From: Echinococcus granulosus
Lineage: Eukaryota > Platyhelminthes > Cestoda > Cyclophyllidea > Taeniidae
Assembly (NCBI RefSeq): GCF_000524195.1
Contig: NW_020170425.1
Location: 262,163-326,162, forward strand
Length of the DNA: 64,000 nucleotides
Reading direction: 5' to 3'
Shown here: positions 46,894 through 59,341 of the stretch, piece after piece
Layout: each line of letters begins with the position of its first letter
How positions within the stretch are numbered: position 1 is the stretch's first letter
The notes under the pieces: generated by a model
What the model was told of the DNA's origin: nothing
Database searches by the model: none
What the model saw: only the letters and a program-made list of their open reading frames with translations
Translations under genes and position numbers: made by a program

Positions 46894-49800
46894 ATGGGAA
46901 GAAAGAAAATCGATATCAAAAAAATTAGCGACGAAAAGACACTTCTTGTTACTTTTGCGAAACGGAAAGTGGGCCTTTTTAACAAGGCTTTTGAGCTGAG
47001 TGAACTATGTGAATGCAGGGTGGCAATCCTCATCCTCACTAACAAGAACCGCATGCACAAGTTCGCCAGTCATGACCTAAGTAGCGTCGTGAAGCAATAC
47101 AATGATCGACCAAATCATGGAGAGCTCATGACTAGCCAGGATATTATCGAGGTATTCATTTTCCTATTTCATGATCATATTTTTTACAGTGACTCGTCAA
47201 ATAATGTTCCGCTAGTGTCCTTAAGCTCACATTTCACCCAATTTTCACTCATGATTCTATTTTGATTTTTCGTAAGTGACGTTTTGAAAATTGCAAGCAC
47301 GAGATGTTTTAACGCTTTCCTTCTAGGCTTTTTAGCCAAGGTAACTATGTTAGTCCATATTCAATATGTGAAATATATTAGGCGGTTTTTGTCGTTGTTT
47401 GGCAAGTAATATCCTTCTCTAAGGCATTTTGAACCCTAACCAATGTCGGTAGCGTTGATCGGTTCTTGCATTTTTAGCGTCGCAAAAAGAAGAAACAGTC
47501 AAAATCCTCGCAATCAGAGGACAGGCCGTTGAATCAACAAAACTTATCAAACTGTGATTGTGGGACTAGTGAATACGACGGAGGGATGGATGACGAATCA
47601 CTGGTTCCTACAGCTACCTCTACCAATACCACTGCTATAACTGCTCCTGTGGATTATGATGGTCAATTAGCTCAACTTGGACTTGCTCAGCACGATGTAA
47701 GACCTCCCTTGAAGTCATTCTATCCAGCAGACGACACCGGAGAAGCGACGGATGTTTTTCAGGTGAGTGCAAAGTTATAGTCCACTTATAACTCCCACTT
47801 TACTTCTTCGCTTTGGCTTCCTTAATGGGGCTACATAACAAGCTGCGTGGATTTTGCTATTCTGGACAGAATATTTTACAGACGACTGAACAAGGAATCA
47901 GTCGAATTTCTCCTGATTGGTAAGCGTCAAATCCCTGGAGCTTTATAGCCCAGGAACTTGTAATGTGACAGTTCATACTAATCAGATGGCCGTGTACCTC
48001 GAATTGTATGCGTATTAGCTGGTGTTGCATTTTGAATCTGTGTTGTGTGCAGATAGATTGATTCCTTGCAATCTGTGGGTGTGAATCGACAGTATGACAC
48101 AATTACTACACTACATATTTTCTTGTTGATAGTAACAGTAGAATTCTATTTGCTGCCTGTTTGTTATCTCCATCTGTTCGTTACCATAGGATTTTTATTA
48201 GTTCTTACCCTTCTCTGTTCTTGACCCATACTGGTGTGCAGTTTGTGAAACTGGAAAAGTAACCCAAATGGTGATCTTAAAACTAATATGCGCTTTAAGT
48301 TCCTGATCAGCTTGAGTATTGGATGCTGATCGGTCTAACGTCTCCATTACTGATTTTAGAGTCGAGTAGTTTAACCAAGTATGCACATTCATCTATGTAT
48401 TAATTCGCTCTCTATAGACCAACCCAGACTGTGGTTCGTTTCTCTGAAATAAATATGCTGATATTAATTGGGGGTTGGCACGCTCGTATGTCGCTGTTAT
48501 TCATGTACTTGTAGCACACCTGTGCGAGTCTTGATGAATTCTGAGAAGCAATGTTTTGTCAGTCTGAAGTATAGTTATTAATGGAAACTCCTATTTCGTT
48601 GATTGCGTTACCGGAGCTGAAGCAATCAATATGCAAGATAATATTTTTTTATGATCACTGCTCACAGATGGAAAATAAAACGGACTTTTCTCTATTTTAG
48701 CATCATGCAAATAACTACGCCCAGCATTATGGTAAGTTATCTGCATTGACTTTAGTCTCTGAAAATATAAATTCGAGCGAATCCTAGAACACGCGAATAC
48801 TTCAATATACGCAGGCACTATTTCCCCTCTTTTCTTATTTCTGATTAAATATTTCTTATTTACTCTCTAGGAACTAGGGATTGATCATTACTCATACGCT
48901 TGCGACAAACAGAATCAGATTAACCGCAACGTCACATACCTGAGCCATAAAAGTCGATGAAATGTATTCTCTACTAGTCTTTGTTTCCTTTATAGTAGAG
49001 GCAATTTAGCTTCTCATGGATTTCTTTGTTCTACTTACCACTCGAACTCATACTTCTGGCCGTTGGTGGATGTGGTAACGCCTTGCATAGTTTCGAAAAG
49101 GCTCGTGCTTGAACACTTGGTTGCACTCACTTCACTTGGCCCAACATTGTTTATTGGTCATTTGAAGTTTTAGGTATTTTTTGGAGTGAAGGAAGTTTTA
49201 ATAGTGTTTTCACATTGACCTACTTCTATGAAGTATGTGTGCTTGATGTGGTAGATTTGTGGTTTTTTTTCACTGTATTTTTTGTCCTCCAAAGCAACTC
49301 ATTATTTGTCAATCAAACTGTTTCCAAATTATAAAGCATACGTGCTGTACTAATGAGTCTCATTGTGTTTGGTAGTACTATGCTGGAAAATAAAGTAGTT
49401 TTAATTTATGACTCAGGCACAAACACCTCATGGTTAGTTTTTTTTCATTCATTTTGCTTTGTTTTGTCGCGGTTGATCTTTAAAACTGCTTTAAACTATG
49501 GGGATTTCTGCTGAATTTTGGTTTCACTGCGCCCTAGCACCAGATAGTCTTCTTTTTTTACCACCAGAATGTACCGTCGGGGCAGTTGAGTCTACATCGC
49601 CATTGAAAATGGAGACGGATAGGGAGCTCAACACAGAAGGTACAAAGCCTGTGCTGCCTACTGATTTGACTCTCACTGGGGCTGCATCGATATCCGACAC
49701 GTTGGCCAAAAAACACCCTAGAGAGGTCAGTTTTTACCGGGGGAACTTACAGCAGTTTTTTTTATGGGTGATTTTTGGGAATCATTCCTAACATAAAAAG

Positions 49801-51571
49801 TAATCAGCCGTTTTTTGTGAGTAATTCGTTGGGCATGGTGAAACTTTAGCGGAATTGTTGAAAGAATATCTTGTATTCCTACAAAAAACGCGTAAAAGTG
49901 TACTTTTGAGCTTGTCTTAATGCAGCGGAGTGGGCGGTTGTATTTAAAAGTTGATATACATCTCTTGCTGCCTAATATTCCTGCCCCCAGGAGGGCGCAG
50001 CTAAAGCGGCCACCAAAACGCCACAAATCATGTGTTATCCATGTACACACGTCGATGCCCATGCGGATCTGAAAGTTTATCTTATTCGACTTTGTTTTCA
50101 TGCTCTGCGTTCTGCCTATGAACAATCTTTTACTCTTGGGGCTTTTTCTTCTATCCCTTGCCTTCGTTCATTTTGTTGCATCCAGCATAGCGGTCCCTTC
50201 ACCCTTTGAAGACAACAAAAGTATCTGGTCTGCAATCTTAAATAAAGTGGAGATCTCTATTTCATAATCCTGAACGTTTTTCACAATTACACGGATTATA
50301 AAAGCTCTTATGTAATCAGTCAGAGACGATTTTGTCATTGAAATTATTGCCATAGGAAGAAATCGTGTCATACATTCCCTTGTCTATTCCAAGTAAATGC
50401 TCCGTTGTTATAATCAGCTCTAACTGATGTTAGCGAAAAACGTTTTCCACCTGGCTCCTTCTGTTTTGACTTTAATTCTATTTTTGTCTATGTGATTTAC
50501 CCGTGACTTCGACAAAATGCGATCAAATCAAATTTTTGGCAAGGTTTTACATCGGGTGATGTCACTTTCCTTTTGGCAATGCTAGTATTTTCCCTTATTT
50601 TTTGTTAAAAAAGTAATGTCATAGTTTTGCATCTAAATGTTAAGAATCAATTTTACTATCTTATTGCGTTTCAGGCACGCGTCTGAATTTGCTCAACAGT
50701 TTATTTGACAGAAAATTCCACATTTTTTTCCCTAGCGTCTGAATCTGGGAACTTTGCGTACAAACCGACCACCTGCCTTTGGAGATGGGTGCAAGTCCTT
50801 CGATCCGACTATCTCATCTCCTCTTCCCACTAACAAAGGAAGTGAGCAGTAGCTTTGATTATTTGTTGTTAGTTTCCTTCTTCGTTGAATGCTTTGGAGT
50901 CTTATCTTTGTTTCGTTTTGGAAATCCATCCCCAAATTATTATGTCAGGAATCATTAGCTTAAATTTTAGCACACATGTGTAGGCATTTGTATTCCATTC
51001 AACTTTTGAGATCTGTTGATTCATGTCGCGTTATTTGCCATTATTAATATTTCTAAACGTCACAATCTCCGTGCACTTCCATTTTTTACTTGCAAAGCTT
51101 CTTTTTCTACTTTTACGTATCATCCTGAAGGAATGACATTAGTCGTTCGGGGCAGTACCACAACGGATTCGGAACTCTGCACGCCAGAACCGCCTCCAAG
51201 ACTAACACCGGTTATAATTTTGGATAGTCCTGACTTACATCTGGGGTGGAGACATGTGAATGCTGGTCCGACATCTTTGTCATCTTCTGAAGAGTTAAGC
51301 TCGACGAAGTCGACCAGTAGTGTTTTCAAAGGTATGTTCTCCTCATTGCACATTCAATTTCTGTTGGCAAAGTTCTCTGAGCCAAATAAGTTCCTCAAGT
51401 GATGTACTTATAAAAGAGAAGTTGGTTCGCAATAAATGGGATCTGTGTTCAGGCCCTTAAATTAGATTTCTTTTTTTTTCCCTAGGAGCTTTCACTCGAG
51501 TGGATGAATCAAATCAAAGATGTCTAATAACTCCTGATTCCGAGCAATTGACGATGGCTCCCTTTACGTAG
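46894..51571 (+). CDS. MEF2-like MADS-box transcription factor, seven exons
   Basis: Predicted DNA-binding transcription factor of the MEF2 type (MADS box plus MEF2 domain), a family that drives muscle and other differentiation genes. Exons 46894-47151, 47478-47762, 48701-48731, 49538-49725, about 50736-50841, 51131-51331 and 51486-51571 join in phase to 384 residues. Exon 1 holds the whole MADS box from residue 1: MGRKKIDIKKISDEKTLLVT, then FAKRKVGLFNKAFELSELCE, then a MEF2-type segment with HKFASHDLSSVVKQY and DIIE. Conserved MGRKKI, VTF.KRK.GL and KA.ELS.LC are kept. It is divergent at sites usually fixed in MEF2: LILTNKNRMHKFAS replaces the common IIFNSSNKLFQYAS. Exon 2 begins with a basic run RRKKKKQ. 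Residues after 90 are low complexity and Thr/Ser/Pro-rich, as expected of an activation region, with no recognisable motif. Vertebrate MEF2 proteins are about 470-510 residues. Exon 3 is only 31 nt. Alternative: SRF-type MADS, but the MADS box at the very N-terminus favours MEF2. Confidence 0.85.
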
Positions 51572-54500
51572 TTAGGTGAATTTCTCTTTTTTTTTAACGT
51601 TGCTTGAACTCAAGTCAACAGTTAATCCCTTTATTCTCTTCGTGTTTTCACTCTTTGATGAGCTTTTCCGACCTTCCATCCGTGAATTAAGCTGTGTTGA
51701 CTAATACCTCTTTGTGATTGTCAAAAGAGGTTTTTAAATCATGCAAAACAAAGTTCAAACATCCTCACAAGTGATAGTGAAATTATCCATCAAGAACTGC
51801 TTCTATTGTAACAAGTTTTAAAATTGTGGTCAGTGAAGCTCCAACAAAACTTTTTGTGGACTAAGTGAACATTACCGATGCCATTGTCCCGTATTGATTC
51901 TTTATTTCTTCTTTTCATCCAGAAAGGTCTGACCTCGGAGAACATTGACAAAGTGTACATCTCAGCATTGGTCCAATTCAATTATGGCGCCATTATTTTT
52001 TTCTGATGACATGCCCTTTGTTTTTATATTGTGTCTTTCTAGATGTCAATGTAGATGGCATAGGACATTGTCCTTGAAATTTGGCCAACGCCTTCCCTCT
52101 ACTCTCCCTCCTTCCCCTTAACCCATGCCTCATCCCGATTATGCGCTTCTTTTACGCCTCTTGCTTTGCACTTGCATATTGTGCCGATTTCATGATTGCG
52201 GCAACTCGAAACTTGGGGTATTTGCTTTCTTGAATTAGTGAATGCGTGGGTCCAATATCCTGTTTACATTTATCAAGCTTCAGCGCGCCTTGATCAGTGG
52301 TAAACAAAGTGGCCGTTTTGACGTTCGGTTACTTTAAATACGTGATTTCGCTCGGAGGACATTTGATACCGTAAATCGGTAGTTACCTGAAGTCGGCATT
52401 GTCAGAGTTATCAATGCCTTTGTAGATAACTGGTATTCAAATCGACGGAGCATCGTCACTTGCATCACAAATTATGGCATTTGAAGCGAGATGTGGTTAG
52501 AGCTGATATCGTGTCTTTGTGCCTGCATTGGCTAGCTTCGGTTAACTGAGGCCTCAATGGTAGTTCTGGCATGAATTGCGGAAGTCGATAGGGGCATGCG
52601 GGCCAAGTGCATCTCGTACACGGTGATGGGATTTTGCTAAAATGGTCCAGTCGTCAAGTCAAACCTGGTTGGTAATGCGGACTACGAAACAGACATTGGG
52701 AAACAGTTGCAGCCACTTGTGCGCGTGTATACGTGGAAATTTCCAGCTATCTGTCAGTACGCATTTGAAAAGCTACTTTGTGGCAAGGTGATTAGGAGTG
52801 TCGAAGAGGAGCGAGGTTTACGAGGCTATGGTTTATGAAACGGGCTCCGATTACTTAGGAAGTCAGTTAATTTATCTAAGAACTTTTGACTTCTACCGAA
52901 TCTGAAAGTTGTCAGTATCCAAGGTGTTGTAGTTCTTTTTATATCGCATTGAAATCTCCAATCTTGTACATATGAATGCTGTGTGACATGGTTGTGCAGG
53001 GCAAGATAGCTTCATCACCGCAGTAGTTCCGAGCTGGGGGGTATAGATCCACCTAATGAACGGCGAAGAAGACTGGTGGCAAGGAGGAGTTGAAATGATT
53101 TTTATCTTATAATTTATGAAAGGTTTACAGTTTAAATGAGCCCTCGTTTTCCACTGAGGAATTAAACAATAGACCAGGAGATACTTTTAACTTAAAGGAA
53201 GTACATGGGATACTGTCTTCGATTTGTGTGTATGAAGGCCTGATTGTATAGCAAAAATTTCAGTTACCTACAAAGCCTCAAGCACAACCTTAATTGACAA
53301 AAAGACAATCCGGGAGGTTCCTATGTGCCGCAATAGCATGTGAGCAGCTGCCTGTTATACACAGTTGCCACACCCAGTCTCGCAGTGAGAAGCTTCATTC
53401 ATTAAGCAAGGTGTTTTGTAACACTCCGATCCATCGAAATATGCTGAAAGCCAGAGGCTTTAAAAACCCTATGACCAACTTTTTTGATAAACTACTCCAT
53501 TGATTACGAAGTTCTGTATCGAGATACAGATTACTCGTAAATGCAGAGAAAAGAACCAAAAGATGTTAATTAAGTTTTAGTTTTGCATAGACGAAACCGT
53601 TCTTTTACAGCCCGAATAAGTTTTGAGCTTGACAGTAAGCATTTACAATTTTTCACGCTGATGATATGTTCAGCTAATAAACGCATATCTTAATGAAAAC
53701 CCACAACTATAATTTACATATGCACGGCATTAACGGCAGCATTGACCTGTCAGATTTAGGCGAAACATGGTCCATACAAACTATAATAGCGGTCATAGCA
53801 AAATAAATGTGTTAGTTGGAAATAAAGGCAAAGATACGCAGATGATTCACATATTTCTCAGTCCGGTCACAGACTAAGAATGTCATCGTAAGCCTATCAA
53901 AGCTTGTTACTTAAACTTATTTCAGTAGTGCATATGTGCTGTAAGTAATTCGCAAGCGTGAATGGCGTTGACTTGGTTGTATTTATTAACAAGAAAAATG
54001 CAATACTGACTTGCGTTTTTTGTTATTTTTGTTATATTAAATCAGTATAAACCCATGTGAATGCCTAAAAAGCTTGTTCAAATAAGTTAAACTCCCAAAT
54101 TCCAAATTGCATTAATCCAACATGCACAAATAGCGATTAAGAAAATATCCAAATTCTCTTACACATGGGTGAAGTCTTTTAAAAAATATTCAAGGTGTTA
54201 ACATCAAGGCTTATGATCAGAGTTTTACCGTATTTACCATTCACAGGTCACACCCGTCGGCTGAACTCCTAAGGGATATTCATTTAGAGACGAGTTTCAA
54301 GTTGAAATGAGATTTTCTAATTCGATTTCGCGATGATATTTGATATCCCTTAGCCATCTCTGCTTTAGATAATCTTCATAAGTATCTTAGTTGTCCATGT
54401 ATCTCGACGATGTCTGTGCATTTTGCTTTAGTTAAAATCCAAGTGTATTCAAGCAGATACTCTCCGTTCAAATTACTTGCTTCAAACTTTATCAAACACC

Positions 54501-56139
54501 ACGAAAGATTAGGCTAAATTAAAGCTATCCAAATAAATGTCAGTGGATTTTAAAAACATAACCGCGCACTTTTATGCGTGATTGCCAATAGAATGAATGC
54601 AGTAATTGTAAAATTAAGCAAAGTACCAATATAAAATTAGTATTTTATCCATAACCAAAAGGATCAATATGGGTCACATTCATAAACTGAGGGAATACGA
54701 GTGAGGTCGATGCTGTGCATAAAATGGAATGATACACGTGGGAGCATTTTAAAATTTCATCCTATATTTACTACGGTGATCTTAAGCGAAATCGGCAAAG
54801 GGCGAAATTTTAAATAATAATAAGCTTATGAGAGTGGATGATATCTTAGATGATGAATCCCAGTAAAGAACCCAATAAGATAGCAAAATTTGCTTTAAAA
54901 TCTGCCGATTAAATAGCTGTGGCCCGCCAATAAGTGGATTTGCTGGTGAACTAATAGACTCATATAACTGTTAAATGATGACCTCCAAACAACTCCCAAC
55001 CACAACTCCCCTTGTAAATATTCGAACTGGCTCTTTTTCACCGAAAAAACAACCATTCAGCCTCCCTACTTTATTAGAACCATTAGATGAAGCGGCTACA
55101 AATTACGCAGATTGATAGACTTGATTAATTACTCTTTTTTAAGAAGACGCTAGTAATGAGAAGATTTGCTTTGACAACTAAGGGTCTGCTCCCTATTTTT
55201 ACATCCTCCCTGGAGGATAAAGTAAAATATCTTAAATATTAGTTTAAATAAAGGTATGTAATTTTCTGGTTTCAATTTTTTTGTTTTTATGCTCTTAGCC
55301 ATATTGGAGTATCGCAATTCTCAAATGCATAAATCTATGCCCAGCCCAGAGGCGAACAGGGGAAGATTGCCTCCATCAGCGCAGGCATTGACATTACGTT
55401 GTGCTTGGACCGAGATTAACATCAATAGGCATGAACACATGAATAAATGAATAAATGTAAATATTATACCAACTTCTTCCTGTTTCGCCAATCAGGTTGA
55501 CGGTTCATAAGTGACCGAAAATATGATGTGCCTGCAAGATACAGTGAGGAATTGGCCTAAAGTTATGCTTTGATTCAAACTGCGAATTAACAGGATAAAT
55601 ATCTCCTAGGCGGCATTGCCACAAATCTTCATTCAGTGAATAATGTTAGCAGATAAATCATTTTTTGCCAAATCACACCTTATAGCTGTCCACAGATACA
55701 TCATCCATTTTGAAAAGCCATATTCATCTTCATTAATATTTTAGACCCATTGCACCTTACAATCAAAAACTAGCATTTAATGGTTTTAACCACTTTTAAT
55801 AACCCTATTTACCATGTTTGTACTGCAACATGTGAAGTAGACGAAAAATTGCTTTGAGAGAGAAATCCGCCCAGAATCAAGATTTAGCGGTTCAGTTAAA
55901 TTCTTTTAACCTGTACCACACACGATTTGACGATAACTAAAACACTCAAGGTTTAGAGCCAGCAATAAACGGTCTAACATATCTTTCATCTTAGGCACAA
56001 AAGTCCGGAGACAAGCGACCAACTCGAGCAGGGCTGCGCATCCACACGTTTATTCAAATTAACAAGCAAAACCCAAAGTGTGATTGTAACAAAATTTGGC
56101 AGTGGATGACAAAATGAGAGCAATCTGCTTTGACCACTT
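51572..56139. other. Gene-free stretch
   Basis: No supported gene. A block at about 52240-53110 is GC-richer than its flanks, with many broken short frames (for example 'gatgggattttgctaaaatg'). It may be a decayed transposable element, but I cannot name a family. The rest is AT-rich and featureless. Confidence 0.45.
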
Positions 56140-56372
56140 GTGTAGGACGAGGCTTTTGAATCTCCTCTTCCCTGGCCCTCATACCCTTTGAACACACAGG
56201 TTGATTTGGTTTTGTCATGTTTATTGGATACAGTAAGTAGAGAGAGCGGGTACAAGTTCAGGGAGGCTAGGAAGAGGAGCCTTTCTCCAGGCCGCTAGAC
56301 GTTGACTTCTCAGTCGCGAGGTTCGAATCGTATGCCCGCCTCCTCCCTGAAAGAAACATTTAAACAACATAA
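56140..56372 (+). mobile_element. SINE-like tRNA-related repeat, best-preserved copy
   Basis: The 5' part 'tgtaggacgaggctt..cttccctggccctcatacccttt' and 'aacacacaggttgatttggt' matches 13245-13400. The 3' part has a tRNA-like stretch: GACGTTGACTTCTCAGTCGC (56299-56318), then a B-box word GAGGTTCGAATC (GGTTCGAATCG), then 'tgcccgcctcctccctgaaa'. The B box is the internal promoter element of tRNAs and tRNA-derived SINEs. No complete cloverleaf can be folded by eye, so this is not called a tRNA gene. Confidence 0.5.
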
Positions 56373-59341
56373 GCAGTACACTTGCAGCTATTGATGTGCA
56401 GAGCTCTATTAACTTTCACAGACACCTGAACGTCACACTCATTGATTAGCTGTTAGCAGACCTACAGGAAGTAAGCTTCGATGCTACAAAACATTACTAA
56501 CAAATAGACGTTTAAATTTTCCAGTTTTAAAGCACTTGACACATGTATGAGGCAGTAATGGGGACCGAATCCATCCGATCATGCCAGAAACACTTAATTT
56601 CACGAATTTGCAATGGTCTCCTGGTTGTTATAGGCTTAGATGATGCCTACACGACTTAATTAGTATGTTATTTAAATTTTCAAAAGTGTGATGTAACGTT
56701 GTACAGGTTTGAGCCCTTTGTTGAGTGGTTTACACTCATTTTGATGGGAAAATGCAGCTCGCTTGCAAATTCGGTTGTACTGGGATGGCGGATCCAGTAG
56801 ATAGTGCCTTGACTTGCTATCCCGATGACGCATTTTTATGTAAAAATGTCAACCATTTTTTCCCAACAAAAATGTGTTTCATTTTTGCTTTTTTTATGCT
56901 AATTACCAATCTAAAACAATAGTAAAGGTGCCTTTTTGGCAGCTTCCACATAGTAAATATTAGGAAGTTGTGGTGTGGGTTAAAAGCCGCAGCATCAGTG
57001 CTTGAAGCGATGTGCAAAGGGGATCATAGGTAATGGACTCCTTTACCCTGAAACATTGCTATGGAACGCAGTGTTTGCATAAAGGGTGACCGTATCTGGA
57101 GTAACTGAGCCGCAACTTAATCATGTGGTGTTTTGAAAAACCATATTAGATTTACACTTTGTTCTGATTTATCGAATGATGATTAATTTACCCTTTTTGT
57201 TTTCTGCAGAAACGATAGGTGCCACGCCTAGGCAATGACTAAGTGAGGTAAGGTTACATTCTTACTGATGGAGCAATATCTGCATCCCATAAATTTCCTT
57301 CTAGCCAGATGGAGGAAAACTTAAGTAAAACTTTGATAGTGGTGTCAGGGCACTTGCCCTTACTTTTATTACATTTCGCCGACGAATCGTTCAGATTTTT
57401 AATTTTATTTTCATTGACTTATAGGTACGTGAACGGATGCACACCAACACCTTGTGCCTTCGGCAGTTGGGCCTGAAGTGCATGTCAAGGAATATTTCAG
57501 TATTTTCGTGTCAGTTTTTCAGTGACATATCCGCGTGGTTTTTATTAAAATGTGTTTCCAAATGTATTGCGGTACCCTTTGAGGAAGCTATGGCATTGGA
57601 TTTGCTTGACAAAAAGTAGTTACTCGTTTGCGTAATCTGGACCTCTACTTATCAGTTTTAGTTGTAGAAGCTTACCGCTATAGAGCTTGACAGACTGATC
57701 CCAAAGAAAGTATTAATACGTCCCTCCATTCATCATGGGTCGCACTAAGCATTAAAGCAACCAAAAGAGCAGCTTTAAAAAAATAAAAGTCTCCAGTAAA
57801 GGAATCGTTGGCAATATGCTGCGCGTGGGTAGATAGCAACTTTAGTTGGAATGAATGCCAGTGCATCTTATTTGCAAAGAAAGCAGATATTCTACTATTC
57901 ATAACTGCCTCTTCACTTTTCCTTAGCCAATTCTAAGCATCCATAAATCCCTACCAAAGCACCAACTCTGCATCGGATGGCATGTTAAAATGATTCCATG
58001 CTGGTCGTAATCTTTTGATGACGTCTTTTTGGCACATGGGTTTTTTTGGATGAGATGACACAATTAAGCCAAATTAGCATGGATGCGGCTTTTACAAAAT
58101 ATTTTGTACCATAAAATACTATTTTTAAGTGCCTTTCTGCTTTTATCGATATTCTGCCTAATGAACATCTTTGTCCTCTTCACCTTTCATCATTTTATGA
58201 TCAAAGTAAAGGGACACTATCCAAAAAGCATGTATCTTTTTCAAACAAACACGTGTTTACGACAGTGCTGCACTTAATGCAACCAACCAAAGGATAAGAA
58301 CCTAAACTCACTTCAGGGAGACTGAGCACCTTAGGATAACCTTAATTTATGCTATGTAGGCGTGGTATAAGAGATAAGTTATTTTCCATACTTTATGTAG
58401 AGCCAAAGAGTATTCAATTCGATTGCTGTCAATCGCATTCATTAGGTCCTGAATATTTCAAGGAATAATCCACTGTGGAAGTTATTATTGATGATTATGT
58501 AATTGCTAAAATAGGGCCTAGATATTAACTTTATTGGCAGACAATAAACTTGTGCAGCTAATGAGGCACAACTACAACAAAAGGAGTGCCTCTTTAATAG
58601 TTGCCATTAGCTATTATTTCCGGTACTTAATCCAGATTTGGCTTTATTTACTACTTAGCATCACTTAGGCTAGTGCCTGTAGGAATAGTAACAGTATTAC
58701 ACTATTTAAATAGCATCTCACTATAATACACAGTTGCATGAATACGCTGGTAACCTATTTTAAATGCTAGAATGCCTCCAATTAGCTACAAATCCTTGTT
58801 TCTGTCAGAGTCTCGCCTATTCATGCTCGTCAGTTCACTGAGAACATCTGCAAGCCATTGGGCGGTTTGTCCAGATAACATCAATAAGAAGTTCGAAAAA
58901 TCCAGATCAGCCACTGCTCTTACTAGATAAATTCGTAATTTTCGAATCTGAAATATTTTCCGATTTAGCGATCGGAAACGAATTTTATTTCACAAAATTG
59001 GAAATAAGGCATTCTCACATTGATTTGTACTAGGGCTTTTTTGCAGCTAACTCTGTGAGCTTTCCAATTAGTTTGCAGATATTTTATGATTGTTACTGCC
59101 CATTTCACATATTGGCTGTCTTGTCCTGCCAATGAATATTTAGCTGATGACGGATTGGATACCACGTGGCCAGCATCCTATTCGTTTGATGTGACCTTAG
59201 TCATTGGTCTGTTAATCCGAGGGAATGGCAGATCAATGCAGAAAAGCAATTTCCTATACTGGTGGATTAGAGAAATGTTCAAAAACACTGACGGATTTTA
59301 CGTAGGAAGTGATAGGCTTGAATGGAATAAGTCCTAAAAAC
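56373..59341. other. Gene-free stretch upstream of the KCNQ exons
   Basis: AT-rich. No supported exon. It may contain 5' UTR or promoter of the channel gene. Short open frames here, such as 59086-59337, run into the channel exon but show no family resemblance. Confidence 0.45.

Noticed and set aside
56283..56346. A functional tRNA gene
   Set aside because: Only a partial tRNA-like stretch with a B box; acceptor and D-arm pairing could not be found and diverged copies exist, so a SINE-like repeat fits better.
59086..59337. 83-codon frame as an upstream KCNQ exon
   Set aside because: It shows no KCNQ resemblance and lies in a different frame from the clear channel exon that overlaps its end.
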